Below, piece by piece: positions 42,394-52,500 of a stretch of DNA of 64,000 nt. Below the pieces are notes generated by a model, which was not told the origin of the DNA, made no database searches, and saw only the letters and a list, made by a program, of their open reading frames with translations. Origin of the DNA: Streptomyces sp. Q6 (GTDB lineage Bacteria > Actinomycetota > Actinomycetes > Streptomycetales > Streptomycetaceae); contig NZ_CP146022.1 in the NCBI RefSeq assembly GCF_036967205.1, positions 1,240,001 to 1,304,000 on the forward strand. Reading direction: 5' to 3'. The position numbers and the translations under genes were made by a program. Every line of letters begins with the position of its first letter. The stretch's first letter is position 1.

Positions 42394-43911
42394 ATGCCCG
42401 ACACTTCCGTGAAGTACGTCGCCGCCATCGATCAGGGCACCACCTCGAGCCGCTGCATCATCTTCGACCAGAACGGCGCCATCGTCTCCGTCGACCAGCG
42501 CGAGCACCGCCAGATCTTCCCGAAGCCGGGCTGGGTCGAGCACGACGCCACCGAGATCTGGTCCAAGGTCCAGGCCGTGGTGGCCGGCGCGGTCGCCAAG
42601 GCCGGTCTGCGCGCGGACCAGCTCAGCGCCCTCGGTATCACCAACCAACGCGAGACGACGGTCCTGTGGGACCGGTCGACCGGCAAACCCGTGCACAACG
42701 CGATCGTCTGGCAGGACACGCGGACGTCGGGGCTCTGCAACGAACTGGGCGGAACCGACGGGCAGGACCGTTTCCGCGACCAGACGGGGCTGCCGCTCGC
42801 GAGCTACTTCTCCGGGCCGAAAGCGGCCTGGCTGCTCGACAACGTGCCGGGTCTGCGAGCCCGCGCGGAACGCGGCGAGATCGCCTTCGGCACGATCGAC
42901 TCGTGGCTGATCTGGAACCTGACCGGCGGCACCGACGGCGGCGTCCACGTCACCGACGTCACCAACGCCGGGCGCACCATGCTGATGAACCTGGAGACCC
43001 TCCAGTGGGATCCGTCGATCCTGTCGGCGATGAACGTCCCGGAGGCGATCCTTCCGGAGATCCGCTCGTCGGCCGAGGTGTACGGCACCGCGGTCGGGCA
43101 GCTCTCGGGCGTGCCGGTGGCCTCCGCCCTCGGCGACCAGCACGCGGCCATCTTCGGGCAGGCCTGCTACGACGCGGGTACGGCGAAGAACACGTACGGC
43201 ACCGGCAGCTTCCTGCTGCTCAACACCGGGAACCGGCCCGTGCCGTCGAAGAGCGGGCTGCTCACCACCCTCGGCTACAAGATCGGGTCCGAGGCGCCGG
43301 TGTACTGCCTCGAAGGGTCGATCGCGATCACCGGTGCCCTGGTGCAGTGGTTCCGCGACCAGCTCGGCATCATCAAGAACGCCGACGAGATCGAGACGCT
43401 GGCCGCGAGTGTGGACGACAACGGCGGCGCGTACATCGTGCCCGCGTTCTCGGGTCTGTTCGCGCCGTACTGGCGTTCCGACGCGCGCGGTGTCGTCACG
43501 GGTCTGACCCGGTACGTCACCAAGGCGCATCTGGCGCGGGCCGTCCTGGAGGCGACGAGCTGGCAGACCCGTGAGGTCGTCGACGCCATGTACCAGGACT
43601 CCGGGGTGCAGATCACGACCCTGAAGGTCGACGGTGGCATGACGAAGAACAACCTCCTGATGCAGCACCAGGCGGACGTCCTCGGCGTGCCCGTCGTCCG
43701 GCCCAAGGTCTCCGAGACGACGTGCCTGGGCGCGGCCTACGCGGCCGGGCTCGCGACGGGCGTGTGGAACGACCTGGACGAGCTGAAGGCGCACTGGCAG
43801 AAGGACGCCGAGTGGACGCCGGCCATGGACCCGCAGATCCGTGACCGGGAGTACCACAACTGGCGCAAGGCCGTGGAGAAGAGCTTCGGCTGGCACGAGG
43901 ACGGCGCGTGA
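42394..43911 (+). CDS. glpK: Glycerol kinase
   Basis: A 505-residue FGGY-family kinase, normal length. The ATP/Mg motif DQGTTSSRC is at the N-terminus and the FGGY signatures are present ([41 protein letters not shown]). It phosphorylates glycerol to glycerol-3-phosphate after entry through GlpF. AAGGGG ribosome-binding site. No glycerol-3-phosphate dehydrogenase (glpD) follows in the window; the next gene on the other strand is the conservon GTPase. Confidence 0.97.
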   Translation: MPDTSVKYVAAIDQGTTSSRCIIFDQNGAIVSVDQREHRQIFPKPGWVEHDATEIWSKVQAVVAGAVAKAGLRADQLSALGITNQRETTVLWDRSTGKPVHNAIVWQDTRTSGLCNELGGTDGQDRFRDQTGLPLASYFSGPKAAWLLDNVPGLRARAERGEIAFGTIDSWLIWNLTGGTDGGVHVTDVTNAGRTMLMNLETLQWDPSILSAMNVPEAILPEIRSSAEVYGTAVGQLSGVPVASALGDQHAAIFGQACYDAGTAKNTYGTGSFLLLNTGNRPVPSKSGLLTTLGYKIGSEAPVYCLEGSIAITGALVQWFRDQLGIIKNADEIETLAASVDDNGGAYIVPAFSGLFAPYWRSDARGVVTGLTRYVTKAHLARAVLEATSWQTREVVDAMYQDSGVQITTLKVDGGMTKNNLLMQHQADVLGVPVVRPKVSETTCLGAAYAAGLATGVWNDLDELKAHWQKDAEWTPAMDPQIRDREYHNWRKAVEKSFGWHEDGA

Positions 43912-43988
43912 GCGCTCGGGGACCGTCCCCGGACGGTTCCCGGGAACAGTAGGGCACGCGCGCGTGGTGACGTTCTCGTCGCTACGCG

Positions 43989-44020
43989 CGCGTGGTCGTG
44001 TTCACGCGTGGTCGTGTTCA
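43989..44020. repeat. Two perfect tandem copies of a 16-bp sequence
   Basis: CGCGTGGTCGTGTTCA occurs at 43989-44004 and again immediately at 44005-44020, between the convergent ends of glpK and the conservon GTPase. It is flanked by further CGCGCGTGG near-copies. Probably a short duplication. Confidence 0.8.
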
Positions 44021-44031
44021 GAGGTACCGGT

Positions 44032-44637
44032 TCAGGTGGCCGCGGGCTGGCGGAGCCGCGCCGCGGTGGCCGCCGCGTGCTCGACGACGCCGATGAGGAC
44101 GTCCTTCACGGAGTCCTTCTCCCGCGCGTCGCAGAGCACGACGGGGACGCCGGGGTCGAGGTCGAGGGCCTGGCGTACGGAGTCCGCGGGATATCGGGCG
44201 GCCCCCTCGAAGCAGTTGACGCCGACGACGAACGGGATGGAGCGCCGCTCGAAGTAGTCGACGGCGGCGAAGCAGTCCTCCAGGCGGCGGGTGTCGGCGA
44301 GGACGACCGCCCCCAGGGCGCCCGTCGCCAGCTCGTCCCACAGGAACCAGAAGCGGTCCTGTCCCGGGGTGCCGAAGAGGTACAGGACGAGGTCCTCGCG
44401 GACCGTGATCCGGCCGAAGTCCATGGCCACCGTGGTGGTGTGCTTGCCCTTGACGTGCCGCGTGTCGTCGACGGGGCGGCCCGCCTCGCTGAGCGGCTCC
44501 TCCGTCCGCAGGGGCCTGATCTCGCTGACCGCGCCGACGAGGGTCGTCTTGCCCACGCCGAAGCCGCCGGCCACGAGGATCTTGAGCGTGACGGGCTCGA
44601 CGGGGGCCCTGCCGCGCTCGGAACGCCCGAAGATCAT
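44032..44637 (-). CDS. Conservon GTP/ATP-binding protein (CvnD-like)
   Basis: A 201-residue small GTPase-like protein of the Streptomyces conservon family (CvnD). The P-loop GGFGVGKTT (G1) lies near residue 29, G3 DFGRITV near residue 75, and GTPGQDRFWFLW follows. It likely relays signals from the sensor kinase CvnA with CvnB and CvnC at the membrane. The ATG at 44637 has AGGAGAG upstream. Fourth gene of the cvn operon; no P450 (cvnE) follows, since glpK lies beyond in the opposite direction. Confidence 0.92.
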   Translation of the reverse strand: MIFGRSERGRAPVEPVTLKILVAGGFGVGKTTLVGAVSEIRPLRTEEPLSEAGRPVDDTRHVKGKHTTTVAMDFGRITVREDLVLYLFGTPGQDRFWFLWDELATGALGAVVLADTRRLEDCFAAVDYFERRSIPFVVGVNCFEGAARYPADSVRQALDLDPGVPVVLCDAREKDSVKDVLIGVVEHAAATAARLRQPAAT

Positions 44638-44690
44638 CGGTTGTCTCTCCTGCCTCACTGCGGTCGCTGTGTCGGGGGTGCTGGAGGGGT

Positions 44691-45095
44691 TCAGAGCGCT
44701 CTGAGGCCGTCGATCACATCGCGCAGAATGCTCTCGTCCGGCAGCTCGGCGGGCGGCACGGGACGGGTCACGTGGACCAGTTCGTCATCGACGAGATCGC
44801 CGATCAGGACGCGCACCACGCCGATGGGAAGGTCGAGTTCGGCGGCGAGTTCGGCCACCGACTGCGGGCTGTCGCCACACAGTTCGACGATGTCGACGTG
44901 CTCCGGCGACAGCGTCTGGTCGGCCACCGCCTCGGCGCCGCGGTGTTCCGCGACGACGACGGCGATGAGGTCGAGGCGATGCTGGGCCGCGCTGGTGGTG
45001 CGGCCGCGTGTCATGGCGTACGGACGGACGACCGGCCCGGCTTCGTCGTCGAACCAGTGGTGCGTCTCCTGCGTCCCCTCACCGTCTGCGCTCAT
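44691..45095 (-). CDS. DUF742 conservon protein (CvnC-like)
   Basis: A 134-residue winged-helix-like DUF742 protein: VRPYAMTRGRT, HVDIVELCGDSPQSVAELAAE, LDLPIGVVRVLIGDLVDDELV. In conservons (CvnC) it sits between the roadblock and GTPase proteins and is thought to bridge them. It starts 9 bases after the roadblock stop. Confidence 0.92.
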   Translation of the reverse strand: MSADGEGTQETHHWFDDEAGPVVRPYAMTRGRTTSAAQHRLDLIAVVVAEHRGAEAVADQTLSPEHVDIVELCGDSPQSVAELAAELDLPIGVVRVLIGDLVDDELVHVTRPVPPAELPDESILRDVIDGLRAL

Positions 45096-45104
45096 CCCGA
45101 TCCA

Positions 45105-45542
45105 CTACCCTCCGGCGGGCAGATCCGTGCGCGGAGCCGTCCCCAGATGCACGCCGACCCGCTTGACCAGCAGAGTCATCTCGTAGGCGACGAGGCCGAC
45201 ATCGGAGTCCGCGTCGGACAGGACCGCGAGGCAACTGCCGTCGCCGGCCGCGGTGACGAACAGGAAGGCGTCGTCGAGCTCGACGACGGTCTGCCGGACG
45301 CCGCCCGCGTCGAAGTGGCGCCCGACGCCCTTGGCGAGGCTGTGGAATCCGGAGGCGACGGCGGCGAGATGTTCGCCGTCCTCACGACTGAGGTCCTTGG
45401 AGACCCCGGTCGGAAGTCCGTCCCCCGAGAGCACGATCGCCTTGCGGATGGCGGCGACCCGCTCGACCAGGTCGTCGAGGAGCCAGTTCAGCTCCCCCGA
45501 ACCACCGTTCGTGGTGTGCGCGGTGGCCTTCGGTGCGGTCAT
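45105..45542 (-). CDS. Roadblock/LC7 domain protein (CvnB-like)
   Basis: A 145-residue roadblock/LC7 protein, the MglB-like partner of small GTPases. Residues 14-120 span the domain (LNWLLDDLVERVAAIRKAIVLSGDGL through MTLLVKRVGVHLG). Its ATG overlaps the stop of the corrected sensor-kinase frame by ATGA, the usual coupling of cvnA-cvnB. Confidence 0.93.
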   Translation of the reverse strand: MTAPKATAHTTNGGSGELNWLLDDLVERVAAIRKAIVLSGDGLPTGVSKDLSREDGEHLAAVASGFHSLAKGVGRHFDAGGVRQTVVELDDAFLFVTAAGDGSCLAVLSDADSDVGLVAYEMTLLVKRVGVHLGTAPRTDLPAGG

Positions 45543-48296
45543 CGACCGTCCCCCTCAGATGTTGTTCCTTGTGCTGTGCCGTCGGCGCGGTCGTCGCCCG
45601 CGGTGGTGTCCCGTTCGTTCTCTTCGCGGCCGCGCCGCCAGCCGCTCTGGAGCGAGGCCATGCGGCTGCGTACCTCGTCGGCGTCCCGCTCCACGGGCGG
45701 TGCGCCGACCGTCTCGTCCCTGGCCGTCGTGCGGTCGGCCCGCTGGTCGGGGCCGTCCTTCAACTGCGGGGCCAGGTTGGCCTGTCGTACGCGGCGGGGC
45801 AGGCCCCGGCGTCCGGCTGACCGGCGTCCGCCGGGGCGGCCGGTGCCGGGGCCCGGGTCGGCTCCGTGGCGCGGGAGCGCCGCCGGGGCAGGTCGGCGAG
45901 CGAGGTGGACGGGGTCTCGCCCCGGTTCTCCTCGTCGGCGCGGTCGCGGTGGTCCCCGGGTGCGAGGGCGCTCCGGGGCGGTCGCCCTCGCCGGGGCGGC
46001 TGTGTCCCACGGGCCGGCCGTGCGAGCTGACGAGCTTGGGGGCGCCCCGGCGCGGCAGCGGCACGAGGCCGCCCGGCTGCGCGTCGCGGGAGCCGGTGTG
46101 GCCGGGACCCGAGCCGTCCTCGTCGTCGGACGCCTGCTGGTGCTGTTCGCCGGAGGTACCGGCGACCGCACGGCGCGGCCGGAAGAGACCGCCGCGCTCG
46201 CTGTCCTCGTCGCCGAGCGCGCCGGGGAACTCCGTCATGTCCGAGGTGGTCAGCGGTGCCTCGAGCTCCACCGGGCCGTCGAGGACGGAGGCGGGGAGGC
46301 CCGGCAGCCCCTCCGAGGTGCTCAGGGTCGCGCCGCGACCGGCCGGCGCCGCACGGCGCGCGGGGTCGGGCCGGTCGAGACGGAAACCGGCGCCCTCGGT
46401 GTCGGGGGCGTCCGTGAGCAGCGTGTCCGGGATGAAGACGACGGCCGTGGTGCCGCCGTACGGGGACGGCTGGAGGGAGACGCGGACGTTCTGGCGCTGG
46501 GCGAGCCGGCTGACGACGAACAGGCCGAGCCGGTCGGTGTCGGAGAGTTCGAACTCGGGGGTCTCGGCGAGCCGCAGGTTGGCGTCGAGCAGAGCGTCGG
46601 GGGCCATGCCGAGACCGCGGTCGTGGATCTCCAGGGTGAAGCCGTTCGCGACGCGCTCGCCGAGGACCTGCACGGCGGTGTGCGGGGGCGAGAACACCGT
46701 GGCGTTCTCCAGGAGTTCGGCGACCAGGTGGGTGAGGTCGGCGACCGCGGGGCCCGTCACGGCGATGCGCGGCAGTCGGCGTACCTCGATGCGCTCGTAG
46801 TCCTCGACCTCGGCGACGGAGGCCCGGACGATGTCCATGAGCTGGACGGGCTTGCGCCACTGCCGGGACGGGGCGGCGCCGGAGAGGATGACCAGGCCCT
46901 CCGCGTGGCGGCGCATGCGCGTGGTCAGGTGGTCGAGGCGGAACAGGTCGGCGAGTTCGTCGGTGTCCTCGGTCCTGCGCTCCATGGTGTCGAGGAGCGT
47001 CAGCTGCTTGTGCAGCAGGACCTGGCTGCGGCGGGCGAGGTTCACGAAGACCTCGGAGACACCGCGCCGCAGCTCGGCCTGTTTCACGGCCGCTTCGACG
47101 GCGGACCGCTGGAGCGTGTTGAGGGCCTGGCCGACCTGCCCGATCTCGTCCTTGTCGTAGTCGAAGCGGGGTGCCTCGGTCTCGACGTCGACCTCTTCTC
47201 CGGCGGCGAGGCGGCGCATCACGCTCGGCAGGCGGACGCCGGACGACTCGTGGGCCTCCAGGCGCAGGCGGCGCAGGTCGCGGACGAGGCGGCTGCCGAT
47301 GCGGAGCGACAGGAAGACGGAGAAGAGCAGGGCGAGCAGCCCGAGCACTCCGGCGATGCCGGCGAGGACGATCACCTTCACGGCGACCGGACGGGCCCGG
47401 AGCCGGTACCGGTCGGCGGCGTCGGTGTTGCGGTCGACGAGGTCGTCGAGGACGGCGGTGGACGCCTTGTCCCAGCGGCCGGCGGTGACGCCCTGCGGGG
47501 CGCCGGGCTCGCCGTCCACGAGGGCGTCCTCGGCCGTGCGCAGCGGGTTGGTGTCGGGGCCGCGCCAGTACCGTTCGTAGCGGGAACGCTCGTCGTCGGG
47601 GAGCAGCGCGAGGTTGGTGTCGTACAGGAGGCCGCGCTGGGCGACGAGGTCCGAGATCTGCCGCAGTTCCGGCTGGGTGAGGCGGCGGGCGACGAGCCCG
47701 GAGCCGACCAACGCGTCTTCCTGGGAAAGGAGTTCACGCGCCTTCAGGATGCCGACGAGGGCGCGGCCCTGGCGCTCCACCTTGGCGTCGTCGAGGGCGG
47801 TGAGGTCGAGCAGGAAGTCGTACGCGGGCGTGATGAGGTCGTTGTAGAACTCGAGCGCCTGGGCGCGGGTGACCGTGCCCTCGTCGATGTTGCGGCGCAG
47901 CGACTCGATTCCCTCGAAGCCTTCGACGACGGTGTCGAGGGTGCGGCGCGCGTCGTCGTCCAGGTCGTCGCGCAGGCCCGAGTCGCGGGCCTTCTCCTTG
48001 ATCTTGCTCATCGCCTCGTCGGAGGCGCTGCGTCGGATCCGCAGCTTGGACTGGGCGTCGGAGGCCCGGGGGTCCGCGAGGTAGACCAACGTCTGGCGGC
48101 GCTCGTCCTGGAGCACCCGGCTGGTGTCGCTCAGGGGGTAGCCGATGGCGTCGGCGACCTGGCCTGCCGTGATCAGTTGGACGGCGGCGCGGCCCGTGAT
48201 GACCGAGGCGAAGGCCCAGATCGCCGTCAGCGACAGCAACGGCACCAACAGCAACGCCACGATCTTCCGGCGGATGGACTTCCCGCGAAAGCGCAT
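45539..48296 (-). CDS. Sensor histidine kinase-like protein, CvnA (two apparent frameshifts)
   Basis: Conservon sensor kinase. Membrane segment near residues 8-30 (IVALLLVPLLSLTAIWAF), an extracytoplasmic nitrate/nitrite-sensor-like domain, a second membrane segment near residue 310-335 (IVLAGIAGVLGLLALLFSVF), HAMP, and an HATPase region with LLENATVFSPPHT (N box) and EIHDRGLGMAPDAL (G1). The low-complexity C-terminus is broken twice: at CCCC 45954-45957 and CCCC 45804-45807 (plus strand). One base added at each gives a 919-residue protein whose end (DEVRSRMASLQSGWRRGREE) is typical for CvnA and whose TGA overlaps the roadblock ATG. ATG at 48296 has GGGGGAGG upstream. Confidence 0.88.
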
Positions 48297-48767
48297 GGCC
48301 TCCCCCAGATCGGCCCCCGAGAGCCAGGGGCACACATGTGCGTCAACAAACGGCGCGAGCCTACTACTGAGACAGGAGCAACTCGAAGGCCTGTCCGGAT
48401 GCTGTCCGGCTCAACACCATGACGGAGATCGTGAGTTGTCCGGGCATTGCGTGAGATTGCATCCCGGGATCGCGTCCGCTCGGGGCGATGTCCCTCAGCC
48501 GCCCGGACAGGACAGTTGGCCGGATTCCGATGTTCCTTGCGACCGTCCGGGACTCCGTATGGATAGTTGTCCGATTCCCGGCAGGTTCACCCGGCGGATC
48601 CGGGAATCTTCACGCGCTCCCGTTCGTCTCTCCTCATGGGACATGGGTGGACAGTGCACGGGCGCCGCGCAGGCGGCGTAAAGCAGAGCAAACCGGGCAG
48701 TCACTGTGGGGAGCCGGTGCGGGGGCATCGGCCGGGCGGCCCGGGAGTGGTGGGGAGTGGTGCGGTG
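48297..48767. promoter_or_regulatory. Divergent region between cvnA and a small membrane-protein gene
   Basis: About 470 bases without a gene. For cvnA (minus) TAGGCT at 48363-48358 with TTCGAG 18 bases upstream is a plausible promoter. The heptamer TGTCCGG occurs at 48392, 48403 and 48437, inverted (CCGGACA) at 48503, and as TGTCCGA at 48568: a cluster that looks like regulator sites. Confidence 0.4.
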
Positions 48768-49166
48768 ATGGTCACGGCGGAGCGACGCGAATTGTGGGTC
48801 GAGGAACCGGCGAAGCGACGCCGCATGCCCGACCCGGTACGGACGGCGGCGGTACGGGCGGTGCTCATAGGCTCGCTGACCCTCATTCAGGGCATGGTCG
48901 CCGTGCTGTGCACCCTGGCCGATTCCTGGCTGGCGTTCCCCATGGTGCTCAGCAGCGTGGGCAGCACGGTGGTGGCGACCTGGAGCGTGCTCGACGTCTG
49001 GGTGACCCGGCAGGTGTGGAACCAGCGGAACGGCGTGGTGTCGGTCCCGGCCAGTACGGCCCGCCGACTGCGCAAGGAGCGCCGCCAGGCCCGCCGGGCG
49101 GCTCGTCGGCGCGCTCCCGAGAACATACGGGGTCGGGGCGGCGCCGGGCAGTTGACGCATTCCTGA
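48768..49166 (+). CDS. Small membrane protein, hypothetical
   Basis: A 132-residue protein with two membrane segments (residues about 28-52, AVRAVLIGSLTLIQGMVAVL; and 56-82, LAFPMVLSSVGSTVVATWSV) and a basic C-terminal tail (RRLRKERRQARRAARRR) that would lie in the cytoplasm. ATG chosen with GGGGAG upstream; GTG three bases earlier is possible. Divergent from cvnA. Function unknown. Confidence 0.65.
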   Translation: MVTAERRELWVEEPAKRRRMPDPVRTAAVRAVLIGSLTLIQGMVAVLCTLADSWLAFPMVLSSVGSTVVATWSVLDVWVTRQVWNQRNGVVSVPASTARRLRKERRQARRAARRRAPENIRGRGGAGQLTHS

Positions 49167-49335
49167 CGCGCTCGGCCGGGGAGCCGGACCCGGTGCCGGA
49201 CCGGGCATCGGGCTGGGCACGTGGCGGCCGGACGGTGGCGACTCGGGCTCGACGTCGGGGCCCGTCTCCGTTCCTGCCTCGCCCTGCGCCTCGGCGCGGG
49301 CGAGTTCACCGGAGGTGCGCGCAAAACGGCGCGGC

Positions 49336-49523
49336 ATGTCGAACGTGCGGGCCTACAAGAAGCAGGACCACACGTCGCCGGGCCCCGCGGTGGCTTCGCC
49401 GTGTACGAGCGCACCCCGTCGGCCACGTCGTCACGGGCGTACTGCTCGGGCGGCGTCCTGGTGCCGACCGAGCATCACCTCGGGACCTTCCATCACTGGC
49501 TGGTCCAGGAGCTCGACGCCTAA
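49336..49523 (+). CDS. Possible small ORF, frameshifted
   Basis: ATG at 49336 gives MSNVRAYKKQDHTSPGP, then the frame is lost at CCCC (49383-49386). Adding one C joins it to RGGFAVYERTP and onward to VLVPTEHHLGTFHHWLVQELD with a TAA at 49521-49523, a 62-residue protein. The composition of the rejoined product looks protein-like, but the middle of the rejoined frame is uncertain: another frame gives VGHVVTGVLLG. Its stop overlaps the stop of the SMC gene on the other strand. No homologue recognised; tentative. Confidence 0.3.
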
Positions 49524-52500
49524 CGGGCCGCGGGTTCGGGCCGCTTGAACATGCGCGTGGCCGTGATCTCGCCGTGCACCGTCTCCCCGTCCGGGTCCTG
49601 CTGCGGCAGTCCCGGCCGCAGGTGCTCCTCGACACTGATGTACTTCAGCCCCGCCCGCAGGTCCGCGTCGTTGCGCAGCCGGATCACCAGCGGGAACTCG
49701 GCGAGCGCCGTGGTGTCGAACAGGCCGGTGGTGTAGAGGAGCTGGACGCCGAGGGCGTCCGACACGGCCCGCTGGAGCTCCAGCAGGTACGTGGCGTTGG
49801 CGCGGCCGATCGGGTTGTCGAGGAACAGCGTGCCCGCGTGCCGGTGCTTGTCCCGGCCCCGGTCGTTGCTGCGCAGCGCGGCCATCGTGCAGTACAGGGC
49901 GATGGCCGCGGTGAGCAGCTGCCCGCCCGAGAACACGTCGCCCATCTGCCCGACGGGCACCCGCTCGGCGCGCAGCACCGCGTCCGGCTTGAGGATCTCG
50001 ACGGCGATGCCCTTGGGTTCGAGGGCCGAGCCGACCCCGCGCAGCAGCAGGGACATGCCGTCGCGCCGCAGGTCGGAGTTCTTCTTCACGGCCGCGCGGG
50101 TCGCCTCGTCGATGACCTCGCCGAGCCGCTCGGTGAGCGTGGCCTGGTCGGGCTCCTCGAAGCGGATCCGCAGGAACTCCTGTCCTGACCACTCGCCGAG
50201 CCCTTCGGGCAGCCGGGAGAGGCGCTGGGCGGAGCGCAACGTGGCGAGCGACGACTCGACGAGCCCCCGCAGCCGGTCCACGATCGAGTCCCTGTTCCGC
50301 TCCAGCTGCGCCAACTCGTCGGTGAGGACGCGCAGTCGGGGCGCGAACGCGTCCGCCCACTTCTGCGCGTGCTCCGGCAGCGCGGACGCCGGCAGCTCCC
50401 TGATCTGCTGCCGCGCGGGCGTGCGCACCGCCTCGTACCGCGTCGAGTTCGCATGCCGTACGAGGATGTCGCTCGCCTCGCGGACCGCGGCCTCGGCGGC
50501 GGACAGGTCGGCGGAGCAGCCTCGCAGCGAGCGCCGCGCCTCGGCGGCGGCCGTGCGGGCCTCCTCCAGGGAGCCGGGGTAGGGCTCCTGCTCGTCCTGC
50601 TCCTCGGTGTCGGCGCTGTGGTCGCGCAACAGGTCGCGCAGGAGCGCCGCCGTCTCCTCGAAGCCGCCGGTGCCGTCCTCCGCGGCGCGGTGCGCGGCCA
50701 GGAGTTCGCCGTGCGCGGCGCGCGCGGTGCTCAACGCCTCGGTGCGCACGGCCAGTTCGGTGGTGGCGGTACGGAGCAGGGCCTGCGCGTGCTCGGTGTC
50801 GCGCGGGATCAGGTCCTCGGGCAGCTCGGTGTGCGCCTCGCCGTCCTCGGGCGCGAGCCGCTCGGTCTCGCCGCGCAGCCGGCCGAGCTGCTCGCTCGTC
50901 GCGGAGGCCCGGGTCTCCAGGAGCTGGACGTGCTCCTCGGCGCGGCCCGCGGCGGCCTGCCGGGACGGGCCGTCGGCGCCCTCGGGCGATTCGAGGAGGG
51001 CGGCGGCGCGGGTGCGGACCTTGTTGCTGAGCCGGTCGAGCTCGGCGAGCGCGGCACTCTCGTCGCTCTCGGCGCGGGCCTGCTCGGCCCGCAGGTCGGC
51101 GCCGACGCCGACCTTCTCGTAGACCTGCGAGGCCGCACGGTACGCCTCGCGCAGTGCGGGCAGCGACGCCTTCGGGGAGTCGCCCTCGGGTACGTCGTCG
51201 GGGGCGCCGGCGATCTCGGCGCGCTCGCCACGCAGCGTGCGGGCGGTGCGCCGGGCGTCGTCGGCGGAGCGCTGGGCGGCGCGGCGGTCCTCGTCGGCCG
51301 CGCGTGCGTGCTCCAGGCAGGACTGGGCGCGGGCCTCGGACTCGACGGCCTCGTCGGCGAGTTCGCGGACCTTGGCCTGCCAGGCGGACCGCTCGCGCAG
51401 CCGGTAGGCGAGCCCGGCCAGGGCGTCGGCGGCGCGGCGCGCCTTCTGGGCCGCTTCCTGGCGCTCGTCGCGGACGCGGGTCGCCTCGCTCGCGCTCTCG
51501 TCGGCCTCGGCGCGCACGGTGCGGGCCTCGGCGAGCTCGGCCTCGGCCTCCGCCGCGAACGTGCGGGCCTCGTCGGCCGCCGTCGCGAGTTCGGCGAGCC
51601 GTCCCGCCGGGCAGCCGGAGCGCCAGGAGGTGAGACGGGCGGACAGCTCGCGGTCCTTGGCGAGGCGCCCCGCGAGGGTGCGGATGTCCTCGTCGCGCCG
51701 GGCGGCCCGCGCGCGCAGCGCCTGCCGCTCCTCGTCGGCGGCGTGCTCGTCGTGCATGGCCGGGTTCGGCGGCACGAGGAAGACGTTCTCGTCCGAGGTG
51801 TTCTCGGCCGGGGTCGGGGCGAGCAGCGCGGCCGCGGTGCCGACGGCGACCGCGGACCGGGGCAGCAGGGCGGCCCCGGCGAGCGCCTCGCGGGCCCGTA
51901 CGTGCGAGGCCGGGTCGGTGATGATGACGCCGTCGACCAGCTCGGGCCGGGCGGCGAGCACGCGCGCGTGGTCGGCCGGGTCGACGGACTGGGCGAGGTA
52001 GCGCCAGCCGGGCAGGGCCGGGATGCCGTGCTCGCCGAGGAACTCGACGGTGGCCAGTACGTCCGGGCCCGGCGGCAGGAGTCCGCCGTCGCCGAGGGCG
52101 CCGAGGATCCGGGAGTCGTCGGCGGCGGCGGTGCGCAGCTCGAAGAGCTGCCGCTCGGCGGAGGCGACCGAGTCGTCGAGGAACGTCTTGAGGTCGTCGG
52201 CGGCGCGGTCGAGGTCCTCGGGGGTGAGCGGACCGTCGGCGGCCTCGGCCCGCGCGCGGACGGCGCCGGGGAACCCGGCCTCCTGGGGGTGCCCGACCGG
52301 TCGTTCACCCCGAGGAGTTCGGCGAGGCGCTCCTCGCCCGCCAGGGACGCGGCCGCCCGCTCCTCCGCCCGGTACGCCTGCTCGGCGGCGCTCGCGGCGT
52401 CCGCGGCGCGGGCCGCGGTCAGCTCGGCGCGGGCCTCCACGGCGGCGGACTCGCGGGCGTGCTCGGCGGCGCGGCGCGCGGCCTCGCGGGCGGTGTCCCA

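Noticed and set aside
43989-44020. Direct repeat as an attachment site
   Set aside because: There is no integrase, tRNA or second distant copy, and the copies are adjacent.
47734-48333. 199-codon minus-strand frame in cvnA
   Set aside because: Shadow frame of the sensor kinase, whose own frame carries the membrane and sensor segments.
44772-48422. 1,216-codon open frame on the plus strand
   Set aside because: Antisense to the conservon genes cvnA-C, with shadow-type composition and no recognisable domain.
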